64,000 nt of DNA from Janthinobacterium sp. PC23-8 (GCF_002250505.1 NZ_NJGY01000003.1:630660-694659), one strand, 5' to 3'. Shown: positions 18,575 through 28,455, counted from the stretch's first letter. Program-made: numbers and translations. The notes: a model not told the origin generated them from the letters alone.

Positions 18575-20548
18575 TTACTGATAGATGGGCACATAGCCTA
18601 TTTGAACGCCGGCCGAGTTGTAGATCGCCAGTTTCGACAGGTACGAGCCGACTGGCGCGCTACTCGTGGCGCCATCGACGACGATTCCATTTCCGTTACG
18701 GATGCCCATTCGCAGGTTGCCGGCGCTGTCATACAGTCCGGCCACTACGGCGCCGGCTGTCGACGTCCCGCGCCCCTGCAGGCCGGCAACCCCTCCGAAA
18801 ATATCGATCGCGGCCGACTCGGTGGTGCCGTCCGAACCGAGTGCGAAGTTCACGCGCCCCGACAACGTAGGCGACCTGAGGCGGTAGGATGGGCCGATAA
18901 TCAGCGTGTTATCGCGCGATGCCAAATAAAAGTCTGGATGCAATGTGGGGGACGTGGTTTGCGTGATCTCCAAGATGCTGTTAGATAAACCGTTACCGCC
19001 AAAATCGACAGGCAGTACATCAATCACACTCGCGGTGCCGCCAACATCCAAAAAGATATTGCAATGCTCCGTAGCACCATTCTGCCCACTGACGCCGGCC
19101 GATGTGCCGCCGATGGCGGCTTTATATGCGCAGTCCCCCTTGTTACCAGTAATATTGATTTGTGAGTTCTTCGCGTACGTGCAGCGCAACGCCTCGACAA
19201 TCAGGTCGTCAGCATCCCAGAAGCTGCCGCGCGGGTCCAGGCGGCGCTCCGCTTCGGTCTTGGTAGTAACGATCTGCATATCGACCTGGACACCGTGCGC
19301 GCGCGCCAGGAAGACATCTTTCTGACAATTGATCGACTGACCTCGAACCCGCACCCCGGTATGCGTCCCTGGTGGAATCGGGCCTATTGCCGCCCCCGCA
19401 CCAATAGCCACTGCAGTAAAACAATTCTCTGCCACAATATCGACATCCACAGCTATGGCTTTATCAAGGAAGTTGACAAGCCCGGCTTCAAAACCGAACC
19501 CTTGATAACAATCCTTGGCGAGAATTTTTAGCGTTATTGTTCCGAGTTGCAATGGGGTCGCATCAGACTGGATTGTGGCGCCTTTGCCTCCGTCGGAAAA
19601 TGTACCTTTATCAATAGACTCGCAGTTATTCGGGGAGATTTCCAGGTAAAGATTCTTGCTGCCACCGGTGATGGAGCAGCCATTTGAGCCCGATCCCTCA
19701 GTGCCGAGCAGTGAGCCTGTCAGAGTAGGGTAGCCAAACACACTAAAATTTGAGACGCCATTAAATTGAAATACATCTGCGCCATGGACTGATAGCGTGC
19801 GAAATACGGCGCCTGGGCCTTGGCAAAAAAGCGTCACCCCTTTGCAGTCGAGTAATTCTTCGACAATAGATTGCCTCCAGGGGAAGCTGAATTCCCCCAA
19901 TTCGTAGTGACCATTGGGGGCGTATAGGTTGTGCCGTCTCGTCAGCGCAGATTCCCATGCTGCATTTACCGCGATCAACATCTTGGCGCGTAGTTCGGCG
20001 GTATAGACGCCGCTGGCAACTGCCGCTCGCGTTTCCTCGTCCATAAAATCAAGCAACGACACGTTCTCTCGCAGCTTGCTTTGAATCGACCGACCGATTG
20101 CGCCAATGCCTGCCTGAATGAATCCCATCAACGCTGATCCAGACGACGACAGTATTTTGGCGATAAATCCCGCAACCGTTGTAAAAATGGTGCCCGCCTT
20201 GCCGTCATCTGCACCGACCATCAATGCGCCATTTGGTGCGCCGCCTACCGTAGGCTCAGCGCGGCGGGTCCACACTGTCGATCCATCCGCGCGTTTCAAC
20301 GCAATGTCATACGCACCAAAGGCGAGATACAGCGGCGTCGGCAGCTCCCCGCGCGCATTGAGCGCGATGTATTGGCCGCCCAGTCCATCGGCCGTGTAGG
20401 TCTGCGGTACTGTGCCTTCGGGGTCGGTGTAGGCGGCCTTGAATGCGGTGGTGCCGTAGGCGTAGGTGTACAGGCGGCCACCTACCAGGGTGACGCCGTT
20501 GTCCGTGAATTCCTGGACGTTGAATAGTGCTGGCTGGCTTGCTGACAT
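18575..20548 (-). CDS. Tailspike with P22-type head-binding domain
   Basis: The 657-residue protein begins at ATG 20548 (MSASQPALFNVQEF). The first ~110 residues follow the P22 tailspike head-binding domain pattern: GGRLYTYAYGTT, AAYTDPEGT, GQYIALNARGELPTPLYL. The remainder is beta-rich with no strong similarity I can recall, as expected for a fast-evolving receptor-binding and glycan-degrading part. It is the last gene of the late morphogenesis block and has no DGR-like variable end. Confidence 0.85.
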   Translation of the reverse strand: MSASQPALFNVQEFTDNGVTLVGGRLYTYAYGTTAFKAAYTDPEGTVPQTYTADGLGGQYIALNARGELPTPLYLAFGAYDIALKRADGSTVWTRRAEPTVGGAPNGALMVGADDGKAGTIFTTVAGFIAKILSSSGSALMGFIQAGIGAIGRSIQSKLRENVSLLDFMDEETRAAVASGVYTAELRAKMLIAVNAAWESALTRRHNLYAPNGHYELGEFSFPWRQSIVEELLDCKGVTLFCQGPGAVFRTLSVHGADVFQFNGVSNFSVFGYPTLTGSLLGTEGSGSNGCSITGGSKNLYLEISPNNCESIDKGTFSDGGKGATIQSDATPLQLGTITLKILAKDCYQGFGFEAGLVNFLDKAIAVDVDIVAENCFTAVAIGAGAAIGPIPPGTHTGVRVRGQSINCQKDVFLARAHGVQVDMQIVTTKTEAERRLDPRGSFWDADDLIVEALRCTYAKNSQINITGNKGDCAYKAAIGGTSAGVSGQNGATEHCNIFLDVGGTASVIDVLPVDFGGNGLSNSILEITQTTSPTLHPDFYLASRDNTLIIGPSYRLRSPTLSGRVNFALGSDGTTESAAIDIFGGVAGLQGRGTSTAGAVVAGLYDSAGNLRMGIRNGNGIVVDGATSSAPVGSYLSKLAIYNSAGVQIGYVPIYQ

Positions 20549-20565
20549 GGGGTTGGCCCTGGAAA

Positions 20566-20591
20566 CAAAAAAGCCCCGCATCGGCGAGGCT
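20566..20591 (-). terminator. Terminator 5' of tailspike gene (distal of two)
   Basis: Stem of seven pairs including one G-T pair (20573-20591) followed on the - strand by TTTTTTG. Confidence 0.65.
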
Positions 20592-20596
20592 GGAAC

Positions 20597-20620
20597 AAAA
20601 AAGCCGCCTGGGGAGGCGGC
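20597..20620 (-). terminator. Terminator after the ejection-protein operon (proximal of two)
   Basis: GCCGCC/GGCGGC stem with a six-base loop (20603-20620) followed by TTTTTT on the - strand. With the next hairpin it forms a tandem terminator between the ejection proteins and the tailspike. Confidence 0.75.
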
Positions 20621-20645
20621 CTGCGGTAGGGAATGGTGTTGCGGG

Positions 20646-22814
20646 TTACTGCTGCGGGATCTGGACCGGTACGAGTGGCGGCAAACTATTGGCACCGGCA
20701 GCGCCGCCCAATACGCCGACGCGCGTCGACAGCTGCAGGTTCTTGTCGTTGATCTGCTGCACCAGCGCGGCCAGCGCATTCATTTCTCGCTGCGCGCCGG
20801 GACCGCGCGAGAGCAGCATTTGGCCCATCTGATTGCGCACGGCTTCGGGCGTGGCCACGCGGTTCCAAGCGTTTTTGGCTGAGCCGGCGGCGGCCAGAAT
20901 ATTGCCTGTTTTGAGTCCAGCCACCGTGCCGGCTGCGTCTTTTACTGCTGAGACATCCAAATCAGCCATGGCCCCGAGTCGTTCTGCAGTCTTGGAGCCT
21001 GCTCCGATGCCTTGCAGTTGACGGAATTTTTGTTCGCGGTAAACGTCGCTGGTGAACTCGCGGAAGGCCCGTTCGGTGCCGAAGATGGGCTTGAGCCGCT
21101 CGCGCGTTGTCTGGTTTTTCCACATGCTCATAATGTCGGTTCGACCACCCTGCATGCCCAATTTTCCGCGCAGGCCTTCAAATGCTCCAATCCGAAACGC
21201 CTGCTTTTCGTTGTCGCTCATGCCACGAATTACAGAATTGATCGAGGCCTCATCCTGATTGATGGCGCGCTTACCGGCATTGGCAGCATCAATTAATTGC
21301 GAAGGACCGGCATAGGCGCGCCGGGCATTCGCATACAGCGATTGCCCGGTAGTGGCATTAGTGGTGGCGGAATCAAGGTGTTTTAACAGGTCGTCCTTCA
21401 GCTCCATGTACGCCCGGCCAAGCGGTGTCATCGTCCCATCTGCCAACACTGCTTTGCGGCTGCTAAGCACCTGATCGATACCCTGTTTCACATGATCGAG
21501 GTCGCCCATATTCCACTTGGCGGGCGAAGTATCGATCGTGAATGGCAATTGACGTGCCGTGGCGATTTCCTTGCCCAACTTGGTCACGCCGAGTTCATCG
21601 GCGTTCTTCATGAGGTCCTTCAGCGACTGCGACGGGACGATGTCGGTGCGGCGCAGCTCAGCATAAAGCGGAGCGGAATCCAATGTCCGGCGAGCAATCA
21701 GTGAATCGACCGTCGTGGGTAGGCGCTGGCCCGCAGTGTCAAGTGCGCCTTCGGCCGAAGTGCGCAAACGATCTCCCTCGGTCGCCATGCGCTGACGCTG
21801 GGCCACTTTAACGGCCTCCTTTGTTCTACCTGGGAGAATTGCCATCGTGTCGAGTAACTGTTGGGTATTGGAGCTCCCGGCATCGACGATTCGACCCTCA
21901 GGCCCGAGCTTGCTGAACCGGTTCGCGATCTGCGACAGCGGGTTCAACACACCGCCGGTGTACAAATCGCCAGTGGCATCGCGCGCAAAGGCTTGAGCTA
22001 CTTTTTGTTTGGCGTACTCGGCTGCTGCTGTTTCCGAAACCCGGCCCTTGACGTTGCGCGCAATGGCGCCCAGGCCGCTCACCACCGGCGACGAAAGGCC
22101 GCCGAACGCCGCGCTGGTCGCGGCCGATGCGGCGGCATCGCCCAGCGATCCGGCGAAAGTATCAGCATTAGAGTTGGCGGCGCCCATCACGCCGCCGTAG
22201 GCAGCGCCCACGCCGGCGGCCTGCGCGGCGCGAGGCAGCGCGCCAATGACCTTGCCGGCCTGCTGGGTGATGCCTGCCATCTGCATCAGTTTGGCGCCGC
22301 CTTTCACCAAGGCACCCCCCACAGGGAGCGATGCGAGAATATCGCCGCTCACTTCGCCCGCCATGGCGGACAGCGGATTTTTCTCTTTATATGGCGCCAT
22401 GTCGGCGGCTAAGCGCGCGCGGCCAGCCTCGGCGTCCTTGACCAGCCAGTTGCCGGCGCGGCCCACAAACGAATTCGGCGCGCCTGGTGCGCCGCCATCA
22501 ATCCCGGCCAACCCTTTGCCCACCAGGCGTTGCGCGCCCAGGACGAAACGCCCGGTGCTGGTCCCGGCGCCGGCGGCGGCGGCCGTCACGCCATCTAGGA
22601 AGCCTCCGCCTTTTTCCTGAGCCGCAACCGGCGCGGCTGCAGCAGGCTGCGCGCCACCAAGATGGCTGACGATTTCCTCCGGCTTATAGCCGGCGCTCGT
22701 CGCGGCCTTGATCTTCTCGCCGTATTCGGGCGTAGCCGCCAGGTGGCTGGCGATGTCGGCATCGCTGTAGCCGGCGGCTTTTGCCTGGGCGATTTTCTCT
22801 TGAACGGTGGCCAT
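20646..22814 (-). CDS. DNA ejection (injected) protein, P22 gp16-like by position
   Basis: The 722-residue protein starts with two short helical repeats of the type AKAAGYSDADIASHL...GYKPEEIVSHL (residues ~10-50), then an Ala/Gly-rich stretch with membrane-active character (~70-260), and a helical C-terminal half. Its place as third of three genes between DNA-stabilisation and tailspike genes matches P22 gp7-gp20-gp16, the proteins injected with the DNA. Sequence evidence for gp16 itself is weak; position carries the call. Confidence 0.65.
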   Translation of the reverse strand: MATVQEKIAQAKAAGYSDADIASHLAATPEYGEKIKAATSAGYKPEEIVSHLGGAQPAAAAPVAAQEKGGGFLDGVTAAAAGAGTSTGRFVLGAQRLVGKGLAGIDGGAPGAPNSFVGRAGNWLVKDAEAGRARLAADMAPYKEKNPLSAMAGEVSGDILASLPVGGALVKGGAKLMQMAGITQQAGKVIGALPRAAQAAGVGAAYGGVMGAANSNADTFAGSLGDAAASAATSAAFGGLSSPVVSGLGAIARNVKGRVSETAAAEYAKQKVAQAFARDATGDLYTGGVLNPLSQIANRFSKLGPEGRIVDAGSSNTQQLLDTMAILPGRTKEAVKVAQRQRMATEGDRLRTSAEGALDTAGQRLPTTVDSLIARRTLDSAPLYAELRRTDIVPSQSLKDLMKNADELGVTKLGKEIATARQLPFTIDTSPAKWNMGDLDHVKQGIDQVLSSRKAVLADGTMTPLGRAYMELKDDLLKHLDSATTNATTGQSLYANARRAYAGPSQLIDAANAGKRAINQDEASINSVIRGMSDNEKQAFRIGAFEGLRGKLGMQGGRTDIMSMWKNQTTRERLKPIFGTERAFREFTSDVYREQKFRQLQGIGAGSKTAERLGAMADLDVSAVKDAAGTVAGLKTGNILAAAGSAKNAWNRVATPEAVRNQMGQMLLSRGPGAQREMNALAALVQQINDKNLQLSTRVGVLGGAAGANSLPPLVPVQIPQQ

Positions 22815-22817
22815 AAG

Positions 22818-24104
22818 TTATTTGAAAATATCGTTGAGGGATGGCTTGGCTGCGCCGGCGCCCGATCCTGCCGTGAAAGCAGAGTTACCGGCGTTTCGTT
22901 TCAGGCCCTGGATGGTGATCTTGCGGGCGTTGGCCTTTTGCTGAATCACCGCCTTGCTATCGCCTGGTTGCGGGAAATACTGTTTTTCTGCATTGTCGAA
23001 TTCGGACGCGCCAATCGCGGCACCAGATTCCTGGCGCAGCACCGCATTGATAAAGTCCCGCTGGGCCTGTTCGGCTTGCTGATCAGCATCGCTGAGCCGG
23101 TTATTGGCCATGGTACCCAGCATGCCGCCAATCAGCGGCGTGTCTGCCATTGATCGTTTTATGTTGACCGCTGCGGGGCTGTATTTCAGCTGACTGAGGA
23201 TTTTGTCCGCTTCCTCGGCGCGGGCGCCGAAGATCGCCGACTTGCCCTCGAACTCGGTGGGCTTGCCTTTGACGATTTTCGGGTCAGCCGGGCCGCCGGG
23301 GATTGGCGCCAGGGAGCCGTCAGGGTTGGCGCGGTATCCCGTCGGGATGCGGCCTTGACTGGCCGCTTCGCGGGCGCGAGCGTCCACCTTGTTTTGGCCG
23401 GCGATGGTCACGCCACGATTTGCATCGCCTTCCGACTTGATGCGCTGATCGGTGATACCGAACTGGCGCACCTGCTCCCGTTGCTTCAGCTGTTCGAGCT
23501 GCTGCTGAAACTGCTCGGTGACCGATTGCCCGCCGCGCATTGCATCAGCCTTCCATTGCGCAAATGCTTTTGGATCTTGGGCGACAGCCTGGATGCGAGC
23601 GATACCTTGTTCGTACTGGCCTGGCTTCGAGAACAGCCCCAAGGCGTTGCTTTCGTCCGCCCAGGCCAGCGCATCAGCCGGGCTCTGTACGGTGGCCAGC
23701 TTTTGCGCCTGGAAATTGTGCAGGGCGGTCGACTGCGCCAGTTTCTTCACGGCTGTTTCGGCGTCGTCCTTGCTGGCAGCGGCAATGCCCTTGCGGCGCT
23801 CGATCAGCGACTTGTCGAGCGCGTCGGCGGCAGCGTAGCCTTCCGGCGAGGCCGTGCCGCGCATCGCCTGGATGCGCTGGTCGTCGGTGGCGCCTTGCGG
23901 CAAGCCCAGCAGCGCCTGGCGCAGCTGGTCGGCACGCTGGCGGGACTGCACGCCGTCGTCGTACTTCTGCTGGCCGGCGGCCAGCTCCAGGGCATTTTGG
24001 CGCAGCGCCTGTTTTCGCGCATCGGCTGCATCGTAGTCGGCCGCGTATTCCGTGACCGATTTTGGGGCCTTCAGATACTGCTGGAAAATATTGTCGTCTG
24101 CCAT
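22818..24104 (-). CDS. DNA ejection (injected) protein, P22 gp20-like by position
   Basis: 428 residues from ATG 24104 (MADDNIFQQYL). The product is helical and very rich in Gln, Ala, Lys and Glu, as virion-packaged ejection proteins are. It lies three bases upstream of the gp16-like gene and eleven bases after the gp7-like gene. Confidence 0.6.
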   Translation of the reverse strand: MADDNIFQQYLKAPKSVTEYAADYDAADARKQALRQNALELAAGQQKYDDGVQSRQRADQLRQALLGLPQGATDDQRIQAMRGTASPEGYAAADALDKSLIERRKGIAAASKDDAETAVKKLAQSTALHNFQAQKLATVQSPADALAWADESNALGLFSKPGQYEQGIARIQAVAQDPKAFAQWKADAMRGGQSVTEQFQQQLEQLKQREQVRQFGITDQRIKSEGDANRGVTIAGQNKVDARAREAASQGRIPTGYRANPDGSLAPIPGGPADPKIVKGKPTEFEGKSAIFGARAEEADKILSQLKYSPAAVNIKRSMADTPLIGGMLGTMANNRLSDADQQAEQAQRDFINAVLRQESGAAIGASEFDNAEKQYFPQPGDSKAVIQQKANARKITIQGLKRNAGNSAFTAGSGAGAAKPSLNDIFK

Positions 24105-24115
24105 TTCAGTTCCAA

Positions 24116-24841
24116 TCAAGGCGAGTAGCCGTAGCCGTATTCATTGAAATTGGCGGTCTGGTTGGTCGCGCCTTCGGTGATGCCCTGTCCGCCGGTACCG
24201 CCTGCGCTGCGGCCATACAGCGCGGCGATCTGGTTACCCGTATTACCCCAGATATTGCCCTGCGCCAGCGTTGCGGCGCCGGCATTGTTGGCGGCGGCGC
24301 GCGTCAGGGCATTGTTGGATGCCGTGTTTTGCTCACCCAGGGCGCTGACGTTTTGCGTGCTGGTCTGGCCGATCTGCGCCAGCGCTGCCAGGCGGTTCAA
24401 GCGATCGCTGCGCGCCTGGTTGGCGCGGTTGTAGGCGGTGTTGTAGCCGCTGGTTGCGTAGTCGGTGCCGTATTGCGCTGCTGCTTTCAGGGCCGCACCT
24501 GAGATGCGGCCGCCGGCCGCCGCCGTCTGGCGGTTGATGGCCTGCTGCCCCTGATCCAGGCCAAACTGGTAGCCGGGGTCCAGTTGCACCTGGCTCCGGT
24601 CGAGTGGGGTGTCGTTTTCGCTGGCGAACGTGCCGAGGGCTTTGGTGCCGGTTGCCAGGTACGGCGCATAGTCGGCGCGGTTTTGGTCGTACTGGCGCCG
24701 GTTTTCCGCCAGCGCGTCGGCAGTTCCTTGCGCCTGCTGGTCACCCGCTTTGCCGACCGCCTTCGAGTTGATCAGGGCACCGCCGAGCGTGGCCGCGCCG
24801 GCGCCTACTACTGCAGCGGTAGCTGCTGACATGCCAAACAT
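24116..24841 (-). CDS. DNA ejection protein, P22 gp7-like
   Basis: The 241-residue protein has an N-terminal hydrophobic Ala/Gly segment (AATAAVVGAGAATLGGALI) and then long Gln/Asn/Ala-rich helices. This is the pattern of injected proteins of podoviruses of the P22 group. Confidence 0.6.
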   Translation of the reverse strand: MFGMSAATAAVVGAGAATLGGALINSKAVGKAGDQQAQGTADALAENRRQYDQNRADYAPYLATGTKALGTFASENDTPLDRSQVQLDPGYQFGLDQGQQAINRQTAAAGGRISGAALKAAAQYGTDYATSGYNTAYNRANQARSDRLNRLAALAQIGQTSTQNVSALGEQNTASNNALTRAAANNAGAATLAQGNIWGNTGNQIAALYGRSAGGTGGQGITEGATNQTANFNEYGYGYSP

Positions 24842-25321
24842 TTAGGCCTCCAGTTTCAAAGGGTGGGTTGCGGTGATCGCTGGCGTGCTTGACTGCAACA
24901 AATGTGCGTCCTCGACAAGGGCGTTTTCCAGCTTGGCGATATCGGTTTCGTCGGTCGCGAAGAAGCCCGTGCACCAGGTGTCGGCATGCGCGTAGCCCAC
25001 GCGCTTGGCGCCCGGCTTGCTGACGAAGGTATGGTGGCCGGTCAGGCGCTGCATGCCGCCATCGGTCAGTACGGTGATATCGCCAACGAACAGGGAGATA
25101 TGCTCGGTCTTGTGCACGGCACCAGTCAGCACCGTGCCGGCCGGAATAAACATTTCGCGCGCATAAATGCCTGGCGAGAAGTAGTGGCGAATCGGCGTTT
25201 CGACCTGTGGGCACTGGAGAATATAGCGCTCGATGTCCAGGATCTGCGCTCTGGTCGGCGTGTGCGTTGCCTCGATCGCATCGAGAGCGTTATCCATGGC
25301 GGCATGCTGCGTATCCATCAA
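24842..25321 (-). CDS. Hypothetical phage protein with cupin-like core
   Basis: 159 residues. The middle (PAGTVLTGAVHKTEHISLFVGDITVLTDGGMQRLTGHHTF) has the look of a small cupin beta barrel, with possible metal ligands in HKTEH and HH. It ends one base from the ejection-protein gene, so it is part of the late transcript, probably a minor virion protein. No function can be claimed. Confidence 0.5.
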   Translation of the reverse strand: MMDTQHAAMDNALDAIEATHTPTRAQILDIERYILQCPQVETPIRHYFSPGIYAREMFIPAGTVLTGAVHKTEHISLFVGDITVLTDGGMQRLTGHHTFVSKPGAKRVGYAHADTWCTGFFATDETDIAKLENALVEDAHLLQSSTPAITATHPLKLEA

Positions 25322-25689
25322 CCTGCCACCCCAATCTCGCCTTCACCGGAGATGGTCAGCGCGCTGGCCGTGCCGGCGCCGCCCACCAGGAACTCGCCAG
25401 CATCCAGGCGCAGCATGCCGTACCAGTCGTAGGACTGGTTGGCCGGCACCTGCTGGCCGGCGCCGATTACCTCGGTACCGGCGGCATTCGCGCCGGTGGC
25501 ACCCAGGAACATTGAGAATGCGGCGGCGGCGGCCGTCTTGTTGGTCACACGGATATGCTTGAGCACGATGTATTGCGGCGATGCGCCGGCGTTGACGCCA
25601 CCGGTAGCGGTTGGCGGACTGAGTAGATTGGTGGTCAGTGTTGCGCTCAGTGCGATCGGGCCGAAGCGGAATGTCCTGTTCGAGGCCAT
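25318..25689 (-). CDS. Hypothetical late structural protein, 123 residues
   Basis: A beta-rich Thr/Ala/Gly protein whose stop overlaps the next start by four bases. It lies in the late operon between the gp10-like gene and the ejection genes, consistent with a minor capsid or tail decoration. I do not recognise a family. Confidence 0.5.
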   Translation of the reverse strand: MASNRTFRFGPIALSATLTTNLLSPPTATGGVNAGASPQYIVLKHIRVTNKTAAAAAFSMFLGATGANAAGTEVIGAGQQVPANQSYDWYGMLRLDAGEFLVGGAGTASALTISGEGEIGVAG

Positions 25690-25698
25690 GGATACCTT

Positions 25699-26112
25699 TC
25701 AGTTGGATTTGACGGGCCAGAACACGTCATTGGTTTCTGGCTCTTGCAGCATAAAAATTGCGGGGCCGGGCTGGCCGGGATCGCCAGGGCGGCCTTGAGG
25801 CCCGGGGATGAATTCGACATTGCCCCCCTCATCACCCAGAATCACTGCCGGGCCGGTGGCGCCGGTGCCGCCAGGCGGGCCGGCAGGTCCCGGCGGCGAG
25901 ATCGACGAATCGGCGCCGTCGCCGCCCTCGGCCAGCAGGCCCATGAAGGCGCCGGTGGCGAAATTGTTGAAGCTGGACAGCGTGCTGTTCGACTGGTTGT
26001 TCAGCGATTCGAAGTAGCGCGCCCATTCCGTCGTCAGGTAGACCTCCAGCTGCTTCCCGTTGACGGTAACGGTACCGATCGCAATGCGGGTCGGTGGCGG
26101 AACCTTAATCAT
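25699..26112 (-). CDS. Phage protein with collagen-like Gly-X-Y stretches
   Basis: 137 residues: an N-terminal ~60-residue globular part, then two collagen-like stretches (PPGPAGPPGGTGATGP and PGPQGRPGDPGQPGP) separated by about 17 residues. Such triple-helical segments occur in phage fibres and tail needles. It overlaps the gp10-like stop by eight bases; at the position of the P22 tail needle (gp26) it is a candidate trimeric plug or fibre, though I see no gp26 sequence signature. Confidence 0.55.
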   Translation of the reverse strand: MIKVPPPTRIAIGTVTVNGKQLEVYLTTEWARYFESLNNQSNSTLSSFNNFATGAFMGLLAEGGDGADSSISPPGPAGPPGGTGATGPAVILGDEGGNVEFIPGPQGRPGDPGQPGPAIFMLQEPETNDVFWPVKSN

Positions 26113-27487
26113 CGACGGCCACCGCGTGGATATTGAACGGTACCGGGTCCGAGCAGCGGATACGGAACACGCGGTCGTGCGCCGTACCCAGCATCATCCA
26201 GCGCACCTTCTGCATCCACTGGCCGACGGCGCCCAGCGAGCGCAGCAGCTTGGGACCGAAGGTGAAGCCGCCATTGTTCGACAGTTCAAGGGTGACGTTG
26301 CCGCCGTGGCCGGTGGTGCAAGCCATTTCCATGCCGGCGAAGGTGATCGGCTCCATGCTGGCCTTGACCAGGTGCGGCCAAGTGCGCTCGCGCACCAGCG
26401 GGTCACTGCCCAGCGTGTATGTTTCCGGGTCAATTTTGTACAGCTTCCCGGTGGCATCGCCAGCGTATTGCGCATCATTGGCGAAGCACACGCTGGTGGC
26501 GCGCAGCGGCGCCCATCCGTCGCTCCATTCGGCCCGCTCATGCCATTGCTGCATTGCCGCGTCGTAGACCAGCGTGGTCTTCATGCCTGGGGCGTTGATG
26601 CCGATGAACTCGTGCCCCTCGACCTGGTACGTCCACATGGTGGCGCCGGACAGGTCGGTCGACTTGGCCAGCAACTCTTCCATGGCGCGCGTCGAGATGC
26701 GCCGGGCAGCATGGCCTTCCATGCGGTAGACGATGCCGGTACCGTTGCGAGTCTGACCGATCCAGAACACTGATTCAGTGGCCACGACAGCCGCTCCTTT
26801 ACCGACGCAGCCGATATCGATCTGTGCCGAGTTGTAGCGCACAAAGGGGAACATGCCGCCACCGCTATTGACCCATATCTCGGTCGTGTACTTCCCCAGC
26901 AAGATCAGCTCGCGGTGCAGCACCAGGGTGGTAACGATGTTGTCAGGCTGGGCGTCGGCCGACGTGAAATCGAGCGCATCGAGCTTGCTGGCATCGTCCA
27001 GGGCGGTGATATAAAACTGGTCGGTGCCGGGGGCAACGAAAATCATGTAGCCGTCGATGAAGTAGACGGTGTACGAGCCGCGCCAGCCGGCGGACGTGAT
27101 GCTGCTGAGCGTATTGCTGGCCAGCGTGAATATCTGCCCGACAGCACCGGCCACGATCACCAGCTGGGTATTGTTGTGCGCCATGCCAACGGCGCCAGCG
27201 GACGACGCCAGTGTGCCGCGGCTGACGGCAGCGCCGGCGACGATTTCGTACAGCGTGCTGCCGGCCACCACGAACCAGCGGCCCTCAACATCGCGCTGGC
27301 CGCGAATCTCGGCGCCCAGGTCAAGGTATTGCAGCAGGCCGGGCGCCGATACCTGCGTGAGGATGCGCGTTTCGCCCAGGCCCTCGACCTGCTCCAGATA
27401 GCAGTTGATTGCGGTCTGCACGGCCGCCTTGCGGTCGTCCAGATGGTAGCTGGGGCCGATGGCGGCCACGTAGTTGCGGCCGGCCAT
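26105..27487 (-). CDS. Packaged-DNA stabilisation / tail hub protein, P22 gp10-like
   Basis: The 460-residue protein starts at the ATG 27487 that shares one base with the gp4-like stop (TGATG). It opens with GRNYVAAIGPSYHLDDRKAAVQTAINCYLE and contains the repeated beta-propeller-like segments (WVNSGGGMFPFVRYNSAQID, IGQTRNGTGIVYRMEGH in shorter form) of P22 gp10. In P22 the protein closes the portal channel after packaging and forms the tail hub that binds tailspikes. Confidence 0.85.
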   Translation of the reverse strand: MAGRNYVAAIGPSYHLDDRKAAVQTAINCYLEQVEGLGETRILTQVSAPGLLQYLDLGAEIRGQRDVEGRWFVVAGSTLYEIVAGAAVSRGTLASSAGAVGMAHNNTQLVIVAGAVGQIFTLASNTLSSITSAGWRGSYTVYFIDGYMIFVAPGTDQFYITALDDASKLDALDFTSADAQPDNIVTTLVLHRELILLGKYTTEIWVNSGGGMFPFVRYNSAQIDIGCVGKGAAVVATESVFWIGQTRNGTGIVYRMEGHAARRISTRAMEELLAKSTDLSGATMWTYQVEGHEFIGINAPGMKTTLVYDAAMQQWHERAEWSDGWAPLRATSVCFANDAQYAGDATGKLYKIDPETYTLGSDPLVRERTWPHLVKASMEPITFAGMEMACTTGHGGNVTLELSNNGGFTFGPKLLRSLGAVGQWMQKVRWMMLGTAHDRVFRIRCSDPVPFNIHAVAVDD

Positions 27488-28149
27488 CAGTTCCAGCCCT
27501 GCAAAATGTTGCCGCCGCAGTTCGGCGTCAGCGGACTGGCGCTGATCATGGCCGGGTTCACGTTGGCATTTTCGATGCGGAACATGGCGCGGCGCTCGGC
27601 CAGCACCAGGTCGTTCGTGACCTTGCCCAGCAACGCTGGCGCCATGGCCACGGCCAGCGCGGCGGAGAATGCGCCTTGATAGCCGGCGGGCAGCAGGTAG
27701 ACGGTGTCCAGGTCGGCGAACTGCGAGAACGGCGCGCGCGACAGCGCGTTGATGGTGTTGCCGCTGGCGGCCGGGTGCAGGTAGATGGTGGCCAGGCCGT
27801 CGTAGGCCCACAGTTCCGGGCGGCCCGGGCCGACCTTTTCATAGATGTTGTTGTACTGCGCCATGGTGATCGGCGTCATGGGGTAGTCGTCGGCCTGCAG
27901 CTGCGCGACCTCGGTACCGGCCGGGATGCTGGCGAACGCGCCTTGGCCCAATGTCATGCTCTGGCCCGTAACGGCGCCAGACACGATCTGCTGTTGCGGC
28001 GGCATGGCGCGCCCGACCGACCAGTCATCAGCGATGCTGTTGAGCCGGCGCAGGCACACGGCGGCCAGGTCAGCGTCGACCGTCTCGCCGGGTGACAGCC
28101 GGTTCATGGCTTCAAGGGCCAGGCTGATGATGGTGCGGGCGGTGACCAC
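27487..28149 (-). CDS. Tail accessory / head completion protein, P22 gp4-like
   Basis: 220 residues with the P22 gp4 pattern LEAMNRLSPGETVDADLA...LRRLNSIADDWS and an Ala-rich helical C-terminus. P22 gp4 is the first tail accessory factor added to the portal after packaging. It is followed at once by the gp10-like gene. Confidence 0.8.
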   Translation of the reverse strand: MVTARTIISLALEAMNRLSPGETVDADLAAVCLRRLNSIADDWSVGRAMPPQQQIVSGAVTGQSMTLGQGAFASIPAGTEVAQLQADDYPMTPITMAQYNNIYEKVGPGRPELWAYDGLATIYLHPAASGNTINALSRAPFSQFADLDTVYLLPAGYQGAFSAALAVAMAPALLGKVTNDLVLAERRAMFRIENANVNPAMISASPLTPNCGGNILQGWN

Positions 28150-28151
28150 TT

Positions 28152-28394
28152 TTATTCCTTCGGCAGCAATGCCACCAACTTGGCCAGGCCGGCGCCGTCC
28201 GGATAACTGATGCCGGCAGCATCGAGTTGGCCGCGAACACTGGCGGCGATATCCGCTTGCGTCGCTGGTGCGGCAGCAACGGCAGCAGCGCGGGCAGGGC
28301 CGTAGCCGGCGGCGGCCAGCGTGTCGTGTTCGGCTTCGTCGTTGGCGACGGCAAAGCCGATGCCGTCCTTCAGTTTCATATTGAGGGGGTACAT
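28152..28394 (-). CDS. Small hypothetical protein between coat and gp4-like genes
   Basis: About 80 residues from ATG 28394 (MYPLNMKLKDG). An Ala-rich middle and a C-terminal amphipathic helix are visible. It stops two bases before the gp4-like start. Possibly a minor head protein. Confidence 0.5.
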   Translation of the reverse strand: MYPLNMKLKDGIGFAVANDEAEHDTLAAAGYGPARAAAVAAAPATQADIAASVRGQLDAAGISYPDGAGLAKLVALLPKE

Positions 28395-28455
28395 GGTGTG
28401 CTCCGTTTGAATGGGTGGATGCGGCAAGGCCAGCACGTGGCTGGCCCTGGGCGCC

